From NCBI GenBank assembly GCA_021812735.1, contig JAKAMV010000117.1, positions 1 to 11,175 on the forward strand: a DNA stretch of 11,175 nt. Direction: 5' to 3'. The notes beneath the pieces were generated by a model. The model had not been told where the DNA came from and ran no database searches. It worked only from the letters and a program-made list of their open reading frames with translations. Shown piece after piece: positions 5,961-11,175 of the stretch. Numbering within the stretch: position 1 is the first letter of the stretch; every line of letters begins with the position of its first letter. A program made the translations under genes and the position numbers. This DNA comes from Chloroflexota bacterium. GTDB lineage: Bacteria > Chloroflexota > Limnocylindria > Limnocylindrales > CSP1-4.

Positions 5961-6902
5961 CTAGATCGTGCCGGCCGCGCCTTGGCACAGGCTCAGCGTG
6001 TTGGTGATGCTCTGGGCCAGGGCAGCCTCCTCCTTGTCGACCTTGGCCGTTCCAGCGTCGATGGTCTTCACGGCGGCGTTGAACAGCTTCAGTTGCGCAC
6101 TGGCCCGAGCTGCCGCGCTGTTGCCGGCGTCGATCCATGAGTTCGCTGAAGCGTAGTTGCCGTCCCACGCGGCGCTGTAGCCGTTGTAGTAGTCGTTGAC
6201 CACTTCGCGCAGCGCCGCCTCGTACGCTTGCTGTGCCTTCACGAAGGCCGAGCCTTCGGCGCTGCGATTGAACTGGGTCACCTGCTCGCGTTGGATCTTC
6301 TGAAGCTGCGCCTCGTCCGCCTGGAGGGCGGCGACGCAGGTGTCACGGGCCGCGAGCTGGTTCTGAAGGTCGGACACCTGGTTGTTGAGGCGGCCCGTTT
6401 CATCGTCGGCCTGCGCTCGGGCGGCTGTCTGCGTGTTCAGTTGGGTCGTGGTGTCCGCCAACGAGGACTGTGTCGTCGCCAAGGTCTGCCGGGTGGCGGC
6501 GAGCTCCTGCGTGGTCCGGTCGAGGGACTGGTTGGTCGAGTACCCGAAGCCTAGCGACCCCAGCAGCGCGACGATGAGCGCGGCACTTGCCACGGTCAGC
6601 CACGTCACCCGGCGCTTCGGTCCAGGGGACCCGCCGCCGATCGGCGTCGCAGGGGCAGGGACCGATCCCCCCACCTCGCGGGACTCCGCGTCGGCCATGA
6701 CCTCAGACGGCGCTGGGGTAGTGGACTCGGCGAGCAGGACAGGCTCGGTCGCGATGTCTGCGCCGGTGGGTGCGATACGGGTGTCCGACGGCGCCTGGCT
6801 CGCCAGCTCGGTGTCCGTTGCGCGGAACCCGGCGCCACAGCGTGCGCAGAACGCGGCGCCCGAGAGTCGCGGAGACCCGCAGGCAGGGCAGTAACTCAAC
6901 AT
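5961..6902 (-). CDS. Zinc-ribbon, single-membrane-span, coiled-coil protein
   Basis: A 313-residue protein of unknown role. The ATG at 6902 is preceded by GAGGT at nine bases. Residues 5-22 are a zinc ribbon (CPACG...CARCG; Cys5, Cys8, Cys19, Cys22). Residues 30-98 are a low-complexity, Pro/Ala/Glu-rich linker ending in the basic patch PKRR. Residues 100-120 form one membrane span (WLTVASAALIVALLGSLGFG). Residues 125-210 show heptad-like Leu/Gln spacing and repeated Thr-Gln-Ser patterns typical of a coiled coil, followed by a helical domain (215-300). The basic patch before the span suggests a cytoplasmic zinc ribbon and an extracellular C-terminal part. The gene starts 51 bp after the subtilase stop on the same strand and may be co-transcribed. 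Similar architectures are common in Actinomycetota and Chloroflexota with no assigned function. Confidence 0.88.
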   Translation of the reverse strand: MLSYCPACGSPRLSGAAFCARCGAGFRATDTELASQAPSDTRIAPTGADIATEPVLLAESTTPAPSEVMADAESREVGGSVPAPATPIGGGSPGPKRRVTWLTVASAALIVALLGSLGFGYSTNQSLDRTTQELAATRQTLATTQSSLADTTTQLNTQTAARAQADDETGRLNNQVSDLQNQLAARDTCVAALQADEAQLQKIQREQVTQFNRSAEGSAFVKAQQAYEAALREVVNDYYNGYSAAWDGNYASANSWIDAGNSAAARASAQLKLFNAAVKTIDAGTAKVDKEEAALAQSITNTLSLCQGAAGTI

Positions 6903-6953
6903 GTGCGATCGACCTCGTCCCTCTGCATGACCCGTTCTCCGTGCGCGGCCGCG

Positions 6954-9623
6954 TCAGAACACGTCGTACCGCTGCCGCGCATACCACACCGAATTCGCGT
7001 TGTAGGGCGTCGGGTTGCCCATCGACGTGACGGCCCAACTGCCCCGCGGGCCGAACGTCCACACGAGCGTGGCGACGCCGTTGGCGGCAGCGGTGACCCT
7101 GATCTCCCGGTACAGGCTCCACGATCGACCGATCAGCCGATACACGCGGTAGGTGGCCGACGGTGCGGGTAGCTCCGGACGAGCCGGTCGCACGGTCGTC
7201 GTGAACGTCACGCGGCGCCCGGCCGGGAGCGCGGTCGTGCGGCCTCCCGTGTCGGGGCGCAGCAGCGCGATCTGTCGGACGACCACGCGGACCGCGTCGC
7301 TCACCGCTCCCGCGAGGTCGGCGGCACCGGCGTAGGACACCCGATACCAGAGGTTGGTGGCCGGCCGGTACACCAGGCTCGCGGCGCCCGCGCCGTCGGT
7401 CGTCAGCGGAGGCAACGCGGTCCACGTGGTCCCGTCGAGCGAGACCTCCGGCACCACCGCTCGTCCTGCCAGCGCCGCCCCCGGCGAGGCCGACGAGAGG
7501 TGGATGGACAGGGTGGTGCCCTGCCCCCACACCAGGACGGAGGAGGAGCTGGCCAGGGTCAGCGTTGCGGTGGCGACCCCCGCGGGCCACACGGAGATCG
7601 GCGCCGACTGGATGGCCGGGAGCCCCGGCGTCGACGCGGTCAGGACGTAGCCCTGACCCTCGGGGGAGATGCTGCACCCGCTGAAGCTCGCGACGCCCGC
7701 GACGGCGGCCAGGGTCAGACCGCTGGTACAGGTGAGCGTGCCGCTGCCCGTGCCGCCCGAGAGTCCGAGGGTCACTGGCAGGATGCTGCCCGTGCCTGCG
7801 GTCACCGCCGTGCCGGCGCCGTCGACGATCTGCACGGCCGGCTGGACGTCGAACGGCGTCCCGGCCGAGCCCCCCTGTGGGACGGTGGTGAACACGAGGC
7901 CCGCCGGTGTGCGCGGTACGGCGCCGAGACTGAGCCGCCCGTACCCGAAGGTGTCGTTCGGAATGGGCGTCCCAAGGGGCGTGGCGTGGGCCTTCAGCGA
8001 TGCCGCGAGCTGCGCCGGCGTCAGGGTCGGATCCGCCTGCAGGATGAGCGCGGCCGCACCGCTCACGAACGGCGCCGCCTCGCTCGTGCCGCAGAAGGTC
8101 GCGTCCAGACTCGTCGGCACGCAGTCGGGGGCGACCAGGTCGGGCTTGTCGCGCCCATCGGTGGTCGGGCCTCGGGAGCTGTACGGCTCGATCGTGTCCG
8201 GCGTGGCGATGCCGACCGCGCCGACGGTGAGCATGCCGGGATCGGCGCTATCGGCGGGACTCGGGAGGGTGCCGGCCGGATCGTGGTATTCGAGTGCCTG
8301 CGAGGCCTCCAGCCCCTGGACGAGCAGGGTCGCGTCGGGGGTGCCGGTGGACGTGGTTAGGTGCTTGATGGCGATGCGATAGGTGCCGGTCGCGGGCGCC
8401 ACGAAGCTCGGGATCGCAGCAAGCGGAACCGCCATGCTGGTGAGATTGAAGTCGCCCGACCACGCCAGCGGCTGCTCCCCGGTCAGGCTGTAGATCCCGA
8501 CGGCATAGTCCGCCGCCGATCCGCCCCACGACCCGCTCCAGCGTAACGCGATGCTCACCGATTGCCCGGCCACCAGCGGCACCGTGTTCTCATCGTCGGT
8601 GCCGCTGAACTCGACCCACGAGTTGCCGTTGGCGTCGACCAGCGGGCCCGACCAGCCGCCGGTCGCCTCATTGCCGGCCGCATTGACCCACAGGGCCCCG
8701 CCGCGCACGGCCGCATCGATGAGCACATACGTCGAATTCGTGAATGGACTCGTCCCGTCACCCGGACCCTCGAAGACGCCGTCGCCCCACGAGGCGTTGA
8801 TGACGCGCACCCCCTGCGCCGTCATCCAGTTGACCGTGTCGAGCATGTCGGCCCACGATCCATCCCCCGCCGCGTTGGAGATGTAGAGCTGGGCTCCGGG
8901 CGCCGTGCCGTTGATGGTCTCCGCCACCGCGGTGCCATGGGAGGCGACGTCCGCCGCACCCGTGCCGGCACAGTCCGTCACATTGGAGGTGAACGACCCC
9001 ACGGCCGGATAGCAGCGGAGGACGGTGTTCGCGGGGATCGTCGTGCCGAGCAACGGCCCCAGGCCCGAGAAGCCGGTGTCGATGATCCCCACCTTGATGC
9101 CCGCTCCGGTCAGGCCGCCGACCTGCCAGGCATTCGCCCCGAGCAGCGTGACCCCCGGGCTCACGACGCTGTCGACCATCGCGCTGCGGATCGGCGCCAC
9201 ACTCGATACGCCGGGCAGAACCGCCAACGTGGTCAATGACGACAGGGGCACGTAACCCTCGACGAGACCGGCATCCGCGCGCACGAGATCGCCGGATCGT
9301 GCGACCTGCGCGGCCACCGGGGTCGAGTCTGCCGGCGCGACGTCGATCGACACCGCGACCGTCAGACCGTGGGGTCCGGAACGCGTGTGCAGCCCGCCGT
9401 TGCGCAGCACCCGCTGCGCCGCCGGTGTGTCACCCTGGCTGAGGGCGCCGAGGCCCCCGTCCAAGCGGTTGTACCCGGCGCTCTGCCGGCCCGCCGGAAC
9501 CGCGATGCCGGCGGGCGTGTCGTGAGCGACACTGCGCTCCACCAGAGGCGTCGGCGCGACCGACGCGAGTGCTCCCAGGAGCGCCACCAACAGCACGAAC
9601 CCGGCGTGCCGGCCACGGGGCAT
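6954..9623 (-). CDS. Secreted S8-family subtilisin-like serine protease with Ig-like C-terminal domains
   Basis: An 889-residue exported protease. The ATG at 9623 has GGGAGG six bases upstream. A signal peptide covers about residues 1-23 (basic start, then FVLLVALLGALASVA). Residues 45-150 look like an inhibitory propeptide. The catalytic triad is complete: Asp182 in VGIIDTGFSG, His229 in ASHGTAVAE, Ser514 in CGTSEAAPFVSG, with oxyanion Asn318 in VNAAGNE. Between Asn318 and Ser514 an extra beta-rich segment (about 330-440, SVSIALRWSGSWGG...GTYRIAIKHL) resembles a pre-peptidase-type beta sandwich inserted in the catalytic fold. After residue 570 come an Ig/filamin-like domain (LVFTTVPQGGSAGTPF..., to about 680) and one or two further beta domains to the end. 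No LPXTG motif or sorting tail is visible, so it is probably released. It likely degrades extracellular protein; the substrate is unknown. Confidence 0.95.
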   Translation of the reverse strand: MPRGRHAGFVLLVALLGALASVAPTPLVERSVAHDTPAGIAVPAGRQSAGYNRLDGGLGALSQGDTPAAQRVLRNGGLHTRSGPHGLTVAVSIDVAPADSTPVAAQVARSGDLVRADAGLVEGYVPLSSLTTLAVLPGVSSVAPIRSAMVDSVVSPGVTLLGANAWQVGGLTGAGIKVGIIDTGFSGLGPLLGTTIPANTVLRCYPAVGSFTSNVTDCAGTGAADVASHGTAVAETINGTAPGAQLYISNAAGDGSWADMLDTVNWMTAQGVRVINASWGDGVFEGPGDGTSPFTNSTYVLIDAAVRGGALWVNAAGNEATGGWSGPLVDANGNSWVEFSGTDDENTVPLVAGQSVSIALRWSGSWGGSAADYAVGIYSLTGEQPLAWSGDFNLTSMAVPLAAIPSFVAPATGTYRIAIKHLTTSTGTPDATLLVQGLEASQALEYHDPAGTLPSPADSADPGMLTVGAVGIATPDTIEPYSSRGPTTDGRDKPDLVAPDCVPTSLDATFCGTSEAAPFVSGAAALILQADPTLTPAQLAASLKAHATPLGTPIPNDTFGYGRLSLGAVPRTPAGLVFTTVPQGGSAGTPFDVQPAVQIVDGAGTAVTAGTGSILPVTLGLSGGTGSGTLTCTSGLTLAAVAGVASFSGCSISPEGQGYVLTASTPGLPAIQSAPISVWPAGVATATLTLASSSSVLVWGQGTTLSIHLSSASPGAALAGRAVVPEVSLDGTTWTALPPLTTDGAGAASLVYRPATNLWYRVSYAGAADLAGAVSDAVRVVVRQIALLRPDTGGRTTALPAGRRVTFTTTVRPARPELPAPSATYRVYRLIGRSWSLYREIRVTAAANGVATLVWTFGPRGSWAVTSMGNPTPYNANSVWYARQRYDVF

Positions 9624-9899
9624 CTGCAGCCTCCCTCGCTACCGGGACGCGGAACTGGGGGGTCAGCGGACCCGGACTACTCTCCGGGGCCATTGGGCCT
9701 CGACGGAACCGACCGCTGGCCATCTCGGGCAGTCACCTGCGGCGAGTGCTGGGCGTGTGCCGGCGTGCGTGTCCAGACCCTCGGCGATCTTCAGCCCGCT
9801 CATCTGGCACGACAAGCGGTACAAGCGGATATGACCGTGGTACTTCCGGCGGGCTCCGGCAGCACACTTCGGGCGTCCGCGAGGCCACCCGGACCGCAG
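9624..9899. other. Intergenic region upstream of the subtilase, with a 9-bp tandem near-repeat
   Basis: No gene is supported here; frames through it have no recognisable protein. It must hold the subtilase promoter, though no convincing -35/-10 pair is visible on the minus strand. ACAAGCGGT (9812-9820) is followed directly by ACAAGCGGA (9821-9829), a possible regulator site. A short CCCGGA/TCCGGG hairpin lies in the presumed 5' leader near 9670-9690. Confidence 0.4.
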
Positions 9900-10277
9900 C
9901 TACGCTGTTCTGCCGATAGCGTTCTCGGCTGGCCGGTCGCTACAGTCGTTGTTGGGCCAGGTCCCCCGCATGTGCCCGGCACGTGAGTGTCTTGCGTCCT
10001 GACCTGGCCCGCGCATCGCCCGCTGGCGAGGGCACCGCCAGCGAGCGCCTACCGCCTCCCCAACGCCGGCCGCCAGCCCCCAGAGCGCCTCGGCCTCGCT
10101 GGTGCCGCGCCCCTCGACGGCGGGACGCGGGTCGAACCGGCGCAGGTGTCCCGCGTAGAACGCGGTGGCGGGCCACAGCCGCTCCACCGGGTGCCACTGG
10201 GAGCGCGTCGCCCCCCAGCCCGGCCGGCGTTCGAGCGCCGCGTGCACGGCTTCCCAGGCAGCGTCGATGTCGTCCAT
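9900..10277 (-). CDS. Small hypothetical protein with uncertain 3' end
   Basis: The minus-strand frame runs from ATG at 10277 to TAG at 9900-9902, up to 125 residues. The first 80 look real: DDIDAAWEAVHAALERRPGW, then TRSQWHPVERLWPATAFYAG, and a helix with SEAEALWGLAAGVGEA. They resemble small uncharacterised proteins of high-GC bacteria that begin with a DxDAAWxAVHxAL helix and end in a short helix. The remaining residues are Arg/Gly/His-rich and look noncoding, and a 10-bp inverted repeat (9954-10010) falls inside them. A +1 shift near 10050 would meet a TAG at about 10043, so an ancestral end there followed by a frameshift is plausible. There is no ribosome site; a promoter -10 lies eight bases before the ATG, suggesting a leaderless mRNA. 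Function unknown. Confidence 0.6.
   Translation of the reverse strand: MDDIDAAWEAVHAALERRPGWGATRSQWHPVERLWPATAFYAGHLRRFDPRPAVEGRGTSEAEALWGLAAGVGEAVGARWRCPRQRAMRGPGQDARHSRAGHMRGTWPNNDCSDRPAENAIGRTA
9954..10010. terminator. Long-loop inverted repeat, possible terminator
   Basis: GGGCCAGGTC (9954-9963) and GACCTGGCCC (10001-10010) are a perfect 10-bp inverted repeat with a 37-base spacer. Its place at the end of the minus-strand small gene would suit a terminator if that gene ends earlier than its open frame. There is no U-tract, and an operator or chance pairing is possible. Confidence 0.4.
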
Positions 10278-10285
10278 GGGCGCGA

Positions 10286-10314
10286 AGCGTAGGCACGGGC
10301 GTTTCAGGTGTCGT
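10286..10314 (-). promoter_or_regulatory. Leaderless-type promoter of the small hypothetical gene
   Basis: On the minus strand ACGACA (10314-10309), a 17-base spacer and TACGCT (10291-10286) precede the ATG at 10277 by eight bases. The -35 box matches the consensus in four of six positions. No ribosome site is present. The distance to the ATG equals that at the nucleotidyltransferase gene, which supports both. Confidence 0.45.
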
Positions 10315-10321
10315 GGGCAGG

Positions 10322-10352
10322 CGGGCGGGGAGCCTGTCGCGCTCCCCGCCCG
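10322..10352 (-). terminator. Strong hairpin terminator of the secreted-protein gene
   Basis: CGGGCGGGGAGC (10322-10333) and GCTCCCCGCCCG (10341-10352) form a perfect 12-bp GC-rich stem with a seven-base loop, 57 bases after the stop at 10410. No U-tract follows, as is common in high-GC genomes. It lies just upstream of the leaderless promoter at 10286-10314 and would insulate it. A perfect palindrome CAATCGATTG (10363-10372) sits between the stop codon and the hairpin. Confidence 0.7.
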
Positions 10353-10409
10353 TGTCTCACGCCAATCGATTGACGGACGCCCGGCGCCGAACCCGGGCGG
10401 CTCAGGCTT

Positions 10410-11057
10410 TCAGGGCACGGCTGGCACCGTCGGCACCGGGGTCCCGTGGTTGTAGGTGGCGCCGGAGACCACGGCGCAGTTGAAGGTGGCCGGCGGAAGC
10501 GGGATCTCGATCGCGTCCGGGGTGCCGGGCACGGTCTGGGTCGCCTCCACCGCGCGCAGTTCGGCCAGCGTCGTGATGTGCGTGACCGCCGATGGGGTGG
10601 TGAAGAGGACGGCGATCGGCAGCCACGCGAAGTTGAAGTCGCCGCCGCTTCCCGGGGCCGCGAGCATGTGGTCGTGGCCCCACACGCCGTCACCGTAGAC
10701 CGACGGCTCCGCCCCCTCCGCCAGCCCGGCGAGGAGCGGCCCGTGGTCCGGGCAGTTGTCTGCCGGCTGGTGCGCGCAGTTCACCGTGCCGATGGTGGCG
10801 GCCGCCCAGGACGGATACATGATCACGTAGAGCGGCGCGGTGTTGTGGAGGTTGCCGTGGACGGGTGCCTTGTCCGGGGTGAGCAGGTAGATCGCACTGC
10901 CGTCCGCGTCGTTGTAGGCGGGTTCGATGGTGCTCTGGCCGAGCGTGCGCTCGCCGCTCTGAACGGTATCGGCCGCGACCGGCAGCACGCCGATGCCGAG
11001 GCTCACGGTAAGGACGATGACCGTCCGGATCAACAGCCTGGGGACGCGTCTGAACAC
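10410..11057 (-). CDS. Secreted protein of unknown function with a GHDH motif
   Basis: A 215-residue exported protein. The GTG at 11057 was chosen because GGAGGGAGG ends seven bases upstream and because it gives a canonical signal peptide: basic VFRRVPRLLIR, hydrophobic core, and an AxA-type site VAA before Asp30. An ATG at 11135 in frame would bury the signal peptide. The mature part contains APLYVIMYPSWAAATIGTVN, NCAHQPADNCPDHGP, GVWGHDHMLAAPG with His128 and His130, and GDFNFAWLPIAVLFT. Cys94, Cys102 and Cys194 could include one disulfide. The His/Asp-rich segments could bind a metal, which is inference. I have a loose memory of similar uncharacterised secreted proteins but cannot name a family. 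It is monocistronic, with a strong hairpin 57 bp downstream. Confidence 0.85.
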   Translation of the reverse strand: MFRRVPRLLIRTVIVLTVSLGIGVLPVAADTVQSGERTLGQSTIEPAYNDADGSAIYLLTPDKAPVHGNLHNTAPLYVIMYPSWAAATIGTVNCAHQPADNCPDHGPLLAGLAEGAEPSVYGDGVWGHDHMLAAPGSGGDFNFAWLPIAVLFTTPSAVTHITTLAELRAVEATQTVPGTPDAIEIPLPPATFNCAVVSGATYNHGTPVPTVPAVP

Positions 11058-11076
11058 GAATGATCCTCCCTCCGAC

Positions 11077-11098
11077 ACGCGCCCGTGGGCAGGCGCGT
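11077..11098. promoter_or_regulatory. Inverted repeat upstream of the secreted-protein gene
   Basis: ACGCGCC (11077-11083) and GGCGCGT (11092-11098) form a 7-bp inverted repeat with an 8-base spacer, 20 bases before the GTG start and just before its ribosome site. It could be an operator or a 5' leader hairpin. Between it and the window edge I see no convincing promoter. Confidence 0.3.
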
Positions 11099-11175
11099 CC
11101 GAACACACGGAGGGCCGGTCTCGCCATTGGCTCACCGCGGCACGGTTCGGCGACCGTAGGGCGCTGCCGCGTGTC

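Noticed and set aside
7500..8382. Long plus-strand frames opposite the subtilase
   Set aside because: They are antisense shadows of a protein with complete catalytic motifs and show no domain of their own.
9569..9919. Plus-strand frame of 116 residues upstream of the subtilase
   Set aside because: It starts inside the subtilase coding region on the opposite strand, is Ser/Arg/Gly-rich and has no ribosome site or recognisable motif.

Overview
The window is high-GC DNA (roughly 70% by eye) with strong G/C preference at third codon positions, so nearly every gene throws long false ORFs on other frames. Gene content points to a free-living high-GC bacterium of the Actinomycetota or Chloroflexota (Limnocylindria-like) type: a GH13-type enzyme next to phosphoglucomutase, a zinc-ribbon/membrane/coiled-coil protein, a secreted subtilase with Ig-like tails, a secreted collagen-like protein, and probable leaderless genes. 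The phylum is an inference; there is no rRNA or other marker here.

Left part (1-1928, + strand): the C-terminal end of a GH13-type glucosidase or amylase, then a complete pgm with a strong ribosome binding site. Together they suggest alpha-glucan, trehalose or maltose use feeding glucose phosphates into central metabolism.

Convergent to pgm (1969-3685, - strand) lies a compact operon: a probable leaderless DUF6036/AbiEii-like nucleotidyltransferase, an overlapping winged-helix protein, and a 51-residue CxxC mini-gene 51 bp further on. The first two resemble a nucleotidyltransferase toxin-antitoxin pair and are the best candidate here for an undescribed system.

Middle (3722-4540): a scar of mobile DNA around tRNA-Thr(CGT). 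On one side is a faint, frameshifted trace resembling an IS110-type transposase. On the other are the tRNA terminator hairpin, a perfect 12-bp tandem repeat and the last 60 codons of a tyrosine integrase whose catalytic Arg region is gone. This is the pattern left when an integrative element at a tRNA attachment site decays.

Right part (4543-11057) is almost entirely on the - strand and rich in exported proteins: a collagen-like secreted protein, a zinc-ribbon/one-TM/coiled-coil protein, an 889-aa S8 subtilase with a beta-rich insertion inside its catalytic domain, a small hypothetical protein behind a second leaderless-type promoter, and an unrecognised secreted protein with a GHDH motif. 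Subtilase and zinc-ribbon gene are 51 bp apart and may be one operon. A weakly supported + strand ORF lies at 5593-5904. I saw no CRISPR array, rRNA or intact insertion sequence.
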